This document shows positions 17,667 to 26,484 of a stretch of 64,000 bases of DNA, piece by piece. The DNA lies in contig NZ_LFLT01000002.1 of assembly GCF_001189955.1 (NCBI RefSeq), forward strand, positions 124,001 to 188,000, read 5' to 3'. How positions within the stretch are numbered: the stretch's first letter is position 1; each line of letters starts with the position of its first letter. Origin of the DNA: Herbaspirillum chlorophenolicum (GTDB lineage: Bacteria > Pseudomonadota > Gammaproteobacteria > Burkholderiales > Burkholderiaceae_D). The notes under the pieces were generated by a model, which saw only the letters and a list, made by a program, of their open reading frames with translations, searched no databases and was not told the origin of the DNA. The position numbers and the translations under genes are program-made.

Positions 17667-19106
17667 ATGAAAAGGAAATACTTTCAGACATCGCAGCCGG
17701 TCCTGTTGGGCGGCATGCTGTTGCTGGCCCTCGTCATCGGGATCATCGTGCCGATTTTCGCCGGCATGGTGGGCGACAGCTACGCCCGTCTGGCGGCGCT
17801 GCCGGCATTGTTCATCCTGGGCGGGCTGATGATTTTCAATCGCACGCTGCTGCTGTTGATCATCGTGCTGCTGCGCTCGGCCGGGGACATCGTCCTGGAA
17901 GCCACGCGTGCGACTAACGCTTCCGGTTTCTCTCCCGGCCTGGGCGGAGCGATCAATGCGCTCATCATCCTCATCGCCTTCCTGTTCGTGGTGGAAAAGC
18001 CGCAGCGCTTGCCGCGGGCGGTCATGGTGCCGTGGATCATCCTGCTGGCTGTGTCGTTCTACGGACTGGCGGTGTCGCCGGAACTGGGCGCGGCCCTCAA
18101 GATCGTGCTGTCGCTGCTGTCGTACTGCGCCATGTTCATCTGCGCGTTTTACATCGTGCGTACACCCGAGGATTTCCGTTCGCTGGTGAAGCTGGTGATC
18201 TGGTCGTCGGTGCTGCCGGCCTTGTATGGCGTGGTTACCGTGGCGCTCAATGCGCGCGGCGGCTTGAGCGGTTTCCGCCTGCAAAGTACCTTCGGCCATG
18301 CCAACATCCTGGCGTTCTACCTGACGCTGGTGCTGTCGATGGGCCTGTATGTGCTGAAGAGCCCGGAGTTCCGGCTGACGCAATTGAAGCGTATCGGCCT
18401 GATGTCGTGGATGTTCTTCCTCATGGGGCTGCTGCTGCTGACGCAGACGCGCAGCGCGTGGATCGCCTGCTTCCTGATGTTCTTCCTGTACGGTACCCTG
18501 TTCGAGCGGCGCTATCTGCTGTACCTCATGGTGCTGCCGCTCATCGCGCTGATGATCCCCAGCGTGCATGAGCGCATCGCACAGCTCGACAGCGGCAATA
18601 CGGTCGAGACGTATGCCAAGCTCAACTCCTTCGCCTGGCGTGTGCTGCTTTGGAAATCCGGCCTGCATTGGATGTCGCCGTCGCATTACCTGCAGGGCTA
18701 CGGCGTCGAATCCTTCCTGCATTATTCCGTGGTGTTCTTCCCGCTGGCGGGTGGCGTTCCGTGGGGAGCGCACAGCGTCTACGTCCAGTGGTTCTTCGAT
18801 ACCGGACTGATCGGCATCGCGGCCTATTTTTTCGTGTTCTATGCCGTCATCCGCATGCTGGCCAAACTCTATCCGGCGGACAAACTGGCTGCATGCATGC
18901 TGATCTTCATCGCAGTCGAGCATCTGATTGTATCGGCCTCCGACAACGTGCTGGCCTACCTTGCCTTCAACTGGTACTTCTGGCTGCTGTGCGGCGCCGG
19001 TTGCGCCCTGTACTACAACAGCGATGCCTACAAGGCGGAGCAGGAGCGGCGGCGCCAGAAGCGGCTGCCCGGATACCGTCTTCCTGCCACCACACGTGCG
19101 CGCTGA
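17667..19106 (+). CDS. O-antigen ligase/polymerase family protein (Wzy-like)
   Basis: 479 residues, mostly hydrophobic, with around a dozen predicted membrane helices and a large periplasmic loop in the second half (about 300-380). The STFGHANILAFYLTLVLS and TQTRSAWIACFLMFF segments match the Wzy_C/O-antigen ligase domain. In this cluster it is the best candidate for the polymerase that joins repeat units in the periplasm. AGGAGGAAAG at 17651-17660 strongly selects the ATG at 17667 over an earlier in-frame start overlapping the previous gene. A ligase role is less likely given the Wzx/Wzc-type neighbours. Confidence 0.85.
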   Translation: MKRKYFQTSQPVLLGGMLLLALVIGIIVPIFAGMVGDSYARLAALPALFILGGLMIFNRTLLLLIIVLLRSAGDIVLEATRATNASGFSPGLGGAINALIILIAFLFVVEKPQRLPRAVMVPWIILLAVSFYGLAVSPELGAALKIVLSLLSYCAMFICAFYIVRTPEDFRSLVKLVIWSSVLPALYGVVTVALNARGGLSGFRLQSTFGHANILAFYLTLVLSMGLYVLKSPEFRLTQLKRIGLMSWMFFLMGLLLLTQTRSAWIACFLMFFLYGTLFERRYLLYLMVLPLIALMIPSVHERIAQLDSGNTVETYAKLNSFAWRVLLWKSGLHWMSPSHYLQGYGVESFLHYSVVFFPLAGGVPWGAHSVYVQWFFDTGLIGIAAYFFVFYAVIRMLAKLYPADKLAACMLIFIAVEHLIVSASDNVLAYLAFNWYFWLLCGAGCALYYNSDAYKAEQERRRQKRLPGYRLPATTRAR

Positions 19107-19157
19107 GCGGCATCCGACGATGCCGCCGGCTTTCCCAATCAGACAACGACGATACCC

Positions 19158-20384
19158 ATGAAAATTGCCTACCTGGTGAACCAGTATCCCAAAGTCAGCC
19201 ACAGCTTCATCCGGCGCGAGATCGCCGCGATGGAACGGCAAGGTTTCGACGTGCAGCGCATCGCACTGCGCGGCTGGGATGCGGAGGTGGTCGACCAGGA
19301 AGACCAGGCCGAGCGCGAGCGCACCGAATATGTGCTCAAGGAAGGCATGGGTGCCTTGCTCAAGGATGTAATGGGCGCGGCGATCGAGCGGCCGCAGGCG
19401 TTTCTCAAGTCGCTGGTGCTGGCCATGCGCATGGCGCGCAACGGCGAACGCTCGCTGCCATACCATCTGGTCTACCTGGCCGAGGCGGCGAGGGTGGTGC
19501 GGATGATGCGGCGTAACGGGGCTTTGCACCTGCATGCGCACTTCGGCACCAATTCGGCCGAGATTGCGATGCTGGCCCAATGCCTGGGCGGGGCGCAATA
19601 CAGCTTCACCGTGCATGGTCCGGAGGAGTTCGACAAGCCGGTGCAGCTTGGCCTGGGCGAAAAGATCCACCGTTCCGCCTTCACCGTGGCCATCAGTTCT
19701 TACGGCCGCAGCCAGTTGTTCCGCTGGGCCGGCCATCGCGACTGGCGCAAGGTCGGGATCGTGCATTGCGGGCTGGAACCCGCTTTCTATGTCGGTGAGG
19801 AAAGCGCGCCGGCCGTTGCGCCGCGCCTGGTGTGCGTGGGGCGCCTGTGCGAGCAGAAGGGGCAGTTGTTGCTGGTGGAAGCCGCACACCTGCTGGACCG
19901 GGCCGGTGTCGGCTTCGAGCTGGTCCTGGCCGGCGACGGCGAAATGCGCAGGGAAATCGACGGAGCCATCGCGCAGTACGGCCTGCAGGAAAAGATCCGC
20001 ATCACCGGCTGGATCAGCAGCGACCAGGTGCGCGCCGAACTGTTGGCTGCGCGCGCGCTGGTGCTGCCCAGCTTTGCCGAAGGCTTGCCGGTGGTGCTGA
20101 TGGAAGCAATGTCCTTGCATCGTCCGGTGCTGACCACCTACGTGGCCGGAATCCCCGAGCTGGTGAAAAACGATGAGAACGGCTGGCTGTTCCCCGCCGG
20201 CGATATCGAGGAACTGGCGCGCTCCATGCGCGCTTGCCTGGAGGCCTCGCCGGCCCGGCTTGAAGAAATGGGGCGCGCCGCCTATGTGCGCGTGGTGGAG
20301 CGGCATTCGGTCGATACCGAGGCCGGCAAGCTGGCCGCCATGATTCGCGATTCGTTGCCTTCGCACGCGGGGGCAGCCGTTTGA
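19158..20384 (+). CDS. Glycosyltransferase family 4 protein
   Basis: 408 residues with a GT-B fold. The N-terminal half opens MKIAYLVNQYPKVSHSFIRR; the donor half carries LVCVGRLCEQKGQLLLVEA near 225, LVLAGDG and the E-x7-E motif in EGLPVVLMEAMS near 313-324, followed by GIPELVKNDENGWL. It belongs to the WcaL/ExoL-like group of EPS transferases. It lies 51 bases after the polymerase and overlaps the next gene by four bases. The sugar it transfers is not known. Confidence 0.92.
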   Translation: MKIAYLVNQYPKVSHSFIRREIAAMERQGFDVQRIALRGWDAEVVDQEDQAERERTEYVLKEGMGALLKDVMGAAIERPQAFLKSLVLAMRMARNGERSLPYHLVYLAEAARVVRMMRRNGALHLHAHFGTNSAEIAMLAQCLGGAQYSFTVHGPEEFDKPVQLGLGEKIHRSAFTVAISSYGRSQLFRWAGHRDWRKVGIVHCGLEPAFYVGEESAPAVAPRLVCVGRLCEQKGQLLLVEAAHLLDRAGVGFELVLAGDGEMRREIDGAIAQYGLQEKIRITGWISSDQVRAELLAARALVLPSFAEGLPVVLMEAMSLHRPVLTTYVAGIPELVKNDENGWLFPAGDIEELARSMRACLEASPARLEEMGRAAYVRVVERHSVDTEAGKLAAMIRDSLPSHAGAAV

Positions 20385-21439
20385 ATCTGGCGCATACACA
20401 TCACAAGGAAATACCGTCCCTGGATGGATGGCGGGCCGTTGCCATCGCCATCGTGTTCCTGAGCCATGCGGGGCTGGGCGAGCTGGTGCCGGGCGGATTG
20501 GGCGTCACCATCTTCTTCTTCCTCAGCGGCTACCTGATTACCACGCTGCTGCTGCGGGAGTACGGCGCGACCCGCACCATTCAGATCCGCAATTTCTATA
20601 TCCGCCGCGCCCTGCGCCTGACGCCGCCGCTGGTGCTGGTACTGGTTGGCGCCTACCTGCTGACGGCCGCCGGCCTGCTGCAGGGGAATGCCACCTGGCG
20701 CGGATTCTTCGCCCAGCTGTTTTACTTCGCGAACTACTATGTGCTGTTTTTCGATCCGGGGCACACGGTTCCACGGGGTACCGGCATCTTCTGGTCGCTG
20801 GCGGTGGAAGAACACTTCTACTTTGTCTTTCCGGCCTTGTTGCTGCTGCTATTGGGCCGTATCCGCCACGCGCTCATCCCGGTATTCCTGGCGCTGCTGT
20901 GCGTGCTGGTGCTGTCGTGGCGCCTGCATCTGGTGGCGATGCCGGACTTCTCGATGTCGCGCACTTACTATGCAACCGATACCCGCATCGACTCGATCCT
21001 GTACGGCTGCATCCTGGCTACGGTCAGTTTGCCGCAGCGCTGGCAGGCCGCGTTGCGCAGCAAGGTTGCCAGTCGTTTGGGTATCGCCGGCGGCGCCCTG
21101 GTGATCCTGCTGACCTTGCTGGTGCGCGAGGAATCGTTCCGTGAGGGACTGCGCTATTCGCTGCAGGGGCTGGCACTCATCCCATTGTTTTATTACTCGA
21201 TCGGCGACAGCACGAGCTTCCTCCACCGGCTGCTGAACTTGTCGGTGATGCGCAAGATAGGCGTCTATTCGTATTCGATCTACCTGATCCATCACATTCT
21301 GCTGGAGAACCTGGAGGCAATGAGTCCATCGCCGCTGCTCAACGGCTTGGCGGCGGCTGCAGTGGCGCTGCTGTTTGCGTTCCTGATCGACCGCTACCTC
21401 GACACGTATCTGCGGCAGCTGCGGGTGCGCTTCCGCTAG
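20381..21439 (+). CDS. Membrane O-acyltransferase (acyltransferase 3 family)
   Basis: 352 residues, about ten membrane helices. The family signature is present: SLDGWRAVAIAIVFLSHAG with the catalytic-type histidine near 28, FFFLSGYLITTLLL, the basic FYIRRALRLTPPL, and FWSLAVEEHFYFVFP. It would move an acyl group, usually acetyl, across or at the inner membrane to EPS sugars. Translation likely starts at TTG 20381, overlapping the stop of the previous gene (TTGA). No ATG start with a ribosome-binding site is nearby. Unlike the next gene it has no SGNH domain. Confidence 0.87.
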   Translation: MNLAHTHHKEIPSLDGWRAVAIAIVFLSHAGLGELVPGGLGVTIFFFLSGYLITTLLLREYGATRTIQIRNFYIRRALRLTPPLVLVLVGAYLLTAAGLLQGNATWRGFFAQLFYFANYYVLFFDPGHTVPRGTGIFWSLAVEEHFYFVFPALLLLLLGRIRHALIPVFLALLCVLVLSWRLHLVAMPDFSMSRTYYATDTRIDSILYGCILATVSLPQRWQAALRSKVASRLGIAGGALVILLTLLVREESFREGLRYSLQGLALIPLFYYSIGDSTSFLHRLLNLSVMRKIGVYSYSIYLIHHILLENLEAMSPSPLLNGLAAAAVALLFAFLIDRYLDTYLRQLRVRFR

Positions 21440-21491
21440 GGCATCCAGTACCCGTTACCGTTACCCGGAAAACATTTTCAACAAGACCGAC

Positions 21492-23474
21492 ATGGCAATC
21501 GCAAAAGCTCACGAACACGGCACCTCGCTGCATCCGCAATATCGTCCCGATATCGACGGCTTGCGTGCGATCGCCGTCCTGTCGGTGCTGGCATTCCATG
21601 CTTTCCCGGAATTTTTGCCGGGTGGCTTCATCGGCGTCGACATCTTCTTCGTCATTTCCGGTTTCCTGATCTCGCTGATCATCTTCAAGAACCTGGAGCA
21701 GGGACGTTTTAGCATCGTCGATTTCTACATCCGCCGTATCCGCCGGATCTTTCCGGCACTGATGACGGTGATGCTGCTGTGCATCGCCGGCGGCTGGATG
21801 CTGTTGTACGCCGACGAGTACAAGCAACTGGGCAAGCATTTGTTCGGCGGTTCCAGTTTCATCTCCAATTTCCTGTTCTGGAAAGAAAGCAACTACTTCG
21901 ACAACGCGGCCGAGACCAAGCCGCTGCTGCACCTGTGGAGCCTGGCCATCGAGGAGCAGTTCTACCTGTTCTGGCCGCTGCTGCTGGCATTCGTCTGGCG
22001 GCGCAAGTGGGGCTTCCTGCGCATCATGGGCGTGATCGGGCTGGTGTCGTTCGCGGTCAACATCTACCTGGTCGGGCATGACCAGACCGCGGCCTTCTAT
22101 TCGCCATTGTCGCGTTTCTGGGAACTGATGGTCGGCGGTGCGCTGGCCTATATCAACCTGCACCGGCCGCAACTGAACCGCTTCCATCGCGACTTGCAGT
22201 CGGTGCTCGGCCTGGCCTTGCTGGTGATCGGGTTCGCGGTGGTCAACAACACCCGGGCGTTCCCCGGCGGGTGGGCCTTGCTGCCGACCGTGGGCGCTTT
22301 CCTGATCCTGTCGGCAGGGCCGGGAGCCTGGTGCAACCGCAAGTTGCTGGCCAGCCGCGTGCCGGTATGGTTCGGCCTGATCAGTTACCCCCTGTACCTG
22401 TGGCACTGGCCGCTGCTGGCCTTCGCCACCATCATCGAAGGCGCTACGCCCAATCCTGCCATCCGCCTGGGTGCGGCGCTGGCCGCGATTGTGCTGGCCT
22501 GGCTTACCTACCTGTTCATCGAGCGGCCGCTGCGCACCACCAACAGCCTGCGTCCGGTGCTGGCGCTGGCGGCGGTCAATGTGGTGGTCGGCGTGGTCGG
22601 GCTGGGGATCTACTTCAACGCCGGCTTCGTGCAGCGGCCACTGAACGAACGGCTCGATTTCATCGCCGCCGGCGATGTTTTCCTGGGATCGCGCAATGCC
22701 GATGCCAGTTGCCCCAAGCTCAACCAGAGCAAGATCCTGCCGGAAGAGGTTTGCCTGTCCAACTCCGCCACGCCCAAGGTCATGTTCGTCGGCGACAGCC
22801 ACATGATGGCCTTGCATTCGGCGGTCTATTCGCATGCGGTCAAGGCCAGTTCCATCATGGTGGCCGGGCATTCCTGCTATCTCTATCCGAACCTGCCCTA
22901 CAAGGCCGGCGGTGCGCACGACTGGGGCAACAACTGCACCGCGATTGCGCAGGAAGCGCTGGCCGTGGCGGCGCGCACGCCCTCCATCGATACGGTGGTG
23001 ATCAGCAACACCTACCCGCGCGGCGACCTGGCCAAGGCCTCACGCTATGAACTGGACGGCAAGCCGCTATCACAGCGCGAGGCCTTCCTGGCCGGTAACG
23101 CCAGCCTGATCGGCCAATTCCAGAAGATGGGCAAGAAGGTGGTGTACGTGATGGACGTGCCGCATCTCAAACGCGATCCGCATGCCTGCGTGAGCCGCTT
23201 CGATGCATCGGCCGAACGCGACTGCGTGTATACGCCGCAAGAGAACGAGGCATTGCGTGCGCAGTACAACGATGCGGTGAAGGCGTTGCAGGCGAGCTTG
23301 CCGGGACTGGTGGTTTACGACCCGACGCCGGTGTTCTGCGCCGACGGCAAGTGCCTGGCCAAGGTCCGTGGCAAGTACTTGTACAACGATAACCAGCACA
23401 TCAGCGTGGCCGCGTCGCAGTTGGTGTTGGACCGGATGGAGCAGCAGGGACTGGTCCAGTTGCAGGCGCCTTGA
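21492..23474 (+). CDS. OafA/OafB-type O-acyltransferase with SGNH domain
   Basis: 660 residues. Residues about 15-375 are an acyltransferase 3 membrane domain (RPDIDGLRAIAVLSVLAFHA, FFVISGFLISLII, HLWSLAIEEQFYLFWP). The C-terminal part, about 395-660, is a periplasmic SGNH-like domain with VGDSHMM at 433-439 and the D-x-x-H pair D633/H636 in NDNQHIS. The combined enzyme should acetylate the polysaccharide in the periplasm. It is the second membrane acyltransferase in a row, so the polymer may carry two different acyl groups. Confidence 0.92.
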   Translation: MAIAKAHEHGTSLHPQYRPDIDGLRAIAVLSVLAFHAFPEFLPGGFIGVDIFFVISGFLISLIIFKNLEQGRFSIVDFYIRRIRRIFPALMTVMLLCIAGGWMLLYADEYKQLGKHLFGGSSFISNFLFWKESNYFDNAAETKPLLHLWSLAIEEQFYLFWPLLLAFVWRRKWGFLRIMGVIGLVSFAVNIYLVGHDQTAAFYSPLSRFWELMVGGALAYINLHRPQLNRFHRDLQSVLGLALLVIGFAVVNNTRAFPGGWALLPTVGAFLILSAGPGAWCNRKLLASRVPVWFGLISYPLYLWHWPLLAFATIIEGATPNPAIRLGAALAAIVLAWLTYLFIERPLRTTNSLRPVLALAAVNVVVGVVGLGIYFNAGFVQRPLNERLDFIAAGDVFLGSRNADASCPKLNQSKILPEEVCLSNSATPKVMFVGDSHMMALHSAVYSHAVKASSIMVAGHSCYLYPNLPYKAGGAHDWGNNCTAIAQEALAVAARTPSIDTVVISNTYPRGDLAKASRYELDGKPLSQREAFLAGNASLIGQFQKMGKKVVYVMDVPHLKRDPHACVSRFDASAERDCVYTPQENEALRAQYNDAVKALQASLPGLVVYDPTPVFCADGKCLAKVRGKYLYNDNQHISVAASQLVLDRMEQQGLVQLQAP

Positions 23475-23489
23475 TTAGGTGCGGGCCGA

Positions 23490-23520
23490 AAAAATACCCG
23501 CGACCGGAATGGCCGCGGGC
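23490..23520 (-). terminator. Intrinsic terminator for the reverse-strand secreted-protein gene
   Basis: Read on the reverse strand, CCCGCG and CGCGGG arms (with an inner CC/GG pairing) form a GC-rich hairpin followed by TATTTTTTC. It lies 22 bases beyond the stop of the reverse gene ending at 23543 and between two convergent genes. It has the T-run only in the reverse orientation. Confidence 0.75.
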
Positions 23521-23542
23521 GATGTACCGGAAAGTGGGCGGA

Positions 23543-24955
23543 TCAGTTCGCGCGCAGCAATTGACCGCCGACCTTGGATCCGGCGCCGATGCCGCTCTGT
23601 GCGTAGACGATCGCCATCGGGTTGGCGCCGCTCCATTGGAAGGTGGCGGTCTGACCGTTGTCCAGGAAGCCGGTATCGACCAGGGTCTTGTTTCCGTTGC
23701 CCTTGTCGACCACGGTCAAGCGCAGCTTGCCGCCGCCGGTGGTCTTGGCAGTGAGCGTGTAGCTCACGCCGGCGGTGGGCAATGCCCATGACACCGGATG
23801 CAGGTTGTTGCTGTTGTAGTTCACCACCTGCGATTGGGTGGTGGTGGCGGGAAATACCACGGCCTGCTCCCACGACTGGTAGGCGCCGGCCACGGTGCCT
23901 GACTGCAGCGTCCAGTTGCCGCGCATGGAGAGCAGGTTGAGGTTTTTCTCCGGCGTGAAGGCATTGCCATTGCCGTCGACCCAGCCCTTGGCGCCGGTTA
24001 CGCGGCGCAGGTTGGCGCGGATCAGCTGCAACTGGTTGGCGTTGCCGGTGTTCCAGCCGTTGCGGTGCGGGTTGATGTCGGAGCCGATCTCGGCATAGAT
24101 GGAAAACGGCGTGCCGACGTTGGTATCGACCACATAGGCGCCGAAGCGCTTCAGGGTCTCGGCCACTTTGCGCAAATCGGCATCGGTGATCTGCGCAGTG
24201 TCGAAGGACGGCGGCAGCATCAGCAGCGAGCCTTCCGGGAAGGCGCCGGTGTTGACGGCGGCGGCGTTCCAGTCGGCGGTGGTGGCCGGGAACACATAGG
24301 TCGGGTTGGTCGACAGGCCGTTGGTGGTGAGCGAGAGGCACAGCGCATGCGGATAGTAGGGCGCGTTGCGGTCTGCCACTTCGTGGATGCGCATCAGCCC
24401 GCCCGCCGCCGGTACACCGGTGGCGCGGGCGCCCTGGTAGTAATGGCCGGGATCGGGCCAGCCGCTGCCGTCGAGCTTGGTCCAGGCGTACTGGGTGGCG
24501 ACCCATTGCGTGCCTTCCTTCTTCAACTGCCAGAAGGAATGAATGATGTTGGTGACCGGGTCGACGATGTCGGCGTGGCCGTCGCTGCCGGTGGCAGGTA
24601 GGGCCGAGGCAGGCCAGCGCGGAATGGTGACGTCGTGGTAGGTCTCGTCGTCGGCGTTGAGCAGGCCTTGCTTGCCGCTGGCGCCCTTGACGGTCATCGG
24701 GCCGTCATTGGCGGCGGCAAGGAAGATGCCGGTGGAGTAGGCGCCGGTGCTGATGGACGGGAAGTAGGACGACGTGGGAATAACGTCGCTGGCGAAGGTC
24801 GGCTCAACCGGACGGCTGTTCCACAAGGAGTTGGCGGCAAAGGGTTGTTGGTAGGTACCGAATTGGGCAGCTTGTGCCGGCATCGGGATTGCCATGGAAA
24901 AGCTCAGCAGTACTGCGGTAGCCATGGCGCTTCGCAAGCGGATTCGTTTTTTCAT
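23543..24955 (-). CDS. Secreted protein of unknown function in the EPS locus
   Basis: 470 residues. A signal peptide (MKKRIRLRSAMATAVLLSFS, cleavage near AQA/AQ at 29) directs export. The body has many Trp, Asn, Gly and Asp residues with segments such as FAANSLWNSRP, GHADIVDPVTN and GLMRIHEVADRN; the last 100 residues look like a beta-sandwich. This composition suits a carbohydrate-active or carbohydrate-binding protein, but I recognise no catalytic family. AAGGAG five bases before the ATG fixes the start at 24955 rather than further upstream. It interrupts the EPS cluster on the opposite strand with its own terminator. Confidence 0.75.
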   Translation of the reverse strand: MKKRIRLRSAMATAVLLSFSMAIPMPAQAAQFGTYQQPFAANSLWNSRPVEPTFASDVIPTSSYFPSISTGAYSTGIFLAAANDGPMTVKGASGKQGLLNADDETYHDVTIPRWPASALPATGSDGHADIVDPVTNIIHSFWQLKKEGTQWVATQYAWTKLDGSGWPDPGHYYQGARATGVPAAGGLMRIHEVADRNAPYYPHALCLSLTTNGLSTNPTYVFPATTADWNAAAVNTGAFPEGSLLMLPPSFDTAQITDADLRKVAETLKRFGAYVVDTNVGTPFSIYAEIGSDINPHRNGWNTGNANQLQLIRANLRRVTGAKGWVDGNGNAFTPEKNLNLLSMRGNWTLQSGTVAGAYQSWEQAVVFPATTTQSQVVNYNSNNLHPVSWALPTAGVSYTLTAKTTGGGKLRLTVVDKGNGNKTLVDTGFLDNGQTATFQWSGANPMAIVYAQSGIGAGSKVGGQLLRAN

Positions 24956-25290
24956 GTGGACTCCTTGAGATTGGATTGGACGAGGGGTTACTGCAGAGCT
25001 GGATAGGGAAGGATGGCGGTCGGATTTTTGTTTTTCAGTATAGGGATGAGGGAGTGGATTCATACCGGAACAAGTAAATGATTGGTGTAGGCGACTCGTA
25101 TGCGAGTGCACTTGTCGGAGATCGTTCAGTTGCACTGTGCAGTAAGGGAAATTCGCATGCTGTGATGCCGCATTTTTTATTCAAATATTTCTTCCGGGGT
25201 GAATTTCTTTTCCCATCATGCTTGTCAAAGAAGTGGTTTTCCTGAGGGGGATAACGATTTTTGAATGACAACCTCAACAAGGGAAGACAT
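24956..25290. promoter_or_regulatory. Divergent promoter region inside the EPS cluster
   Basis: 335 bases between two divergent genes, more AT-rich than its neighbours around 25150-25260. The only clear element is a small inverted repeat, ACTCG-TATG-CGAGT, at 25094-25107. TTGTCA at 25222 lacks a matching -10. No ORF here is credible. It must contain the promoter of the reverse gene and probably one for the rightward EPS genes. Confidence 0.4.
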
Positions 25291-26484
25291 ATGGAAATGA
25301 ATTTTGCGGTGCAGCTAATTTTGCTCCTTGGCCTGAGCTTGCTGGCTATTCCCGTTTGCGTGCTGCTGGTGCAGGCGATGGCGGCGATCATTGCGCAGCA
25401 TCGCGCGACCCGTTTGAGGGTGCAGCGACCGCGCATCGCGGTCTTGATGCCGGCCCACAATGAGGCGGGCGGTATCGTCGAGGTGATCACCAGCGTGCGC
25501 GCTCAACTGGAACCCGGCGACCGCTTGCTGGTAGTGGCCGACAATTGTTCCGACAATACTGCCGAGCTTGCGCGCCGCGCGGGCGCACAAGTTACCGAGC
25601 GCTTTCATGACCAGAAACGCGGCAAGGGTTACGCGCTTGACCATGGCATGGCCCACCTGGCCGCCGATGTGCCGGAGGTGGTGATCATCGTCGACGCCGA
25701 TTGCATTCCCGAGGCCGGCGCGCTGGACATGGTGGCGCGCGCCGCCGCTCACAGCGGCCGTCCGGTGCAGGCGCTCTACCTGATGTATTCGCCGGCCGGC
25801 GCGGGGCCGATGCGCAAGATCGCGGAGTTCGCGTGGCTGGTAAAGAACCTGGTGCGCCCGCTCGGCTTCCAGCATCTCGGCTTGCCATGCCAGTTGATGG
25901 GGACCGGCATGGCCTTCCCCTGGAAGCTGATCAGCAAGGCCGAGCTGGCGACCGGGCATATCGTCGAAGACATGAAGCTGGGCGTGGATCTTGCACGCGA
26001 GGGGCGGGCGCCGCTGTTCTGCCCGGAAGCGCTGGTGTACAGCTATTTCCCCAGCAGCGAGGCCGGTAGCCGTACGCAGCGCACCCGCTGGGAGCACGGC
26101 CATATGAGCGTGATCCTGACGCAGGTGCCGCGCTTGCTGGCAGCCGGCGTCGGCGCCGGCAACGGTGCGTTGCTGGGACTGGCGCTGGACCTGTGCGTGC
26201 CGCCGCTGGCGTTGCTGGTGTTGCTATGCGCGGGAGCGCTGGCGGTGTCGCTGCTGGCGTGGGCGGTGTTCTCGCTGTGGGCGCCGGCATTCGTGGCGGC
26301 CTTGCTGGTGTTGGCCATCGGCGTGTCCATTGTGGCGGCCTGGATGCAGTATGGCAGGAAGGTGATCTCCTTCGGCGAACTGATGATGGCGGCGCTCTAC
26401 GTGCTGGGCAAGCTGCCGCTCTATTTGAAATTCCTGGTCAATCGCCAGGTGGAATGGGTGAGGTCAAAACGTGATACAGAATAA
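25291..26484 (+). CDS. Processive-type glycosyltransferase family 2, membrane protein
   Basis: 397 residues. One N-terminal membrane helix (about 8-32) precedes a GT2 domain: IAVLMPAHNEAGG, VVADNCSDNT, metal-binding VDADCIPEAG near 140, GTGMAFPW, and the QRTRWEHGH form of the Q-x-x-R-W motif near 270. Two or three helices follow at about 290-365. The QxxRW motif is typical of processive or membrane-embedded transferases such as BcsA or HasA. AAGGGAAG selects ATG 25291 over the upstream TTG at 25261. The next gene overlaps its end by 14 bases. Confidence 0.88.
   Translation: MEMNFAVQLILLLGLSLLAIPVCVLLVQAMAAIIAQHRATRLRVQRPRIAVLMPAHNEAGGIVEVITSVRAQLEPGDRLLVVADNCSDNTAELARRAGAQVTERFHDQKRGKGYALDHGMAHLAADVPEVVIIVDADCIPEAGALDMVARAAAHSGRPVQALYLMYSPAGAGPMRKIAEFAWLVKNLVRPLGFQHLGLPCQLMGTGMAFPWKLISKAELATGHIVEDMKLGVDLAREGRAPLFCPEALVYSYFPSSEAGSRTQRTRWEHGHMSVILTQVPRLLAAGVGAGNGALLGLALDLCVPPLALLVLLCAGALAVSLLAWAVFSLWAPAFVAALLVLAIGVSIVAAWMQYGRKVISFGELMMAALYVLGKLPLYLKFLVNRQVEWVRSKRDTE

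Noticed and set aside
17595-20399. 934-codon open frame on the reverse strand
   Set aside because: It lies fully opposite the polymerase and glycosyltransferase genes, is rich in Gln/His/Arg without any domain, and is the antisense shadow of GC-rich codon use.
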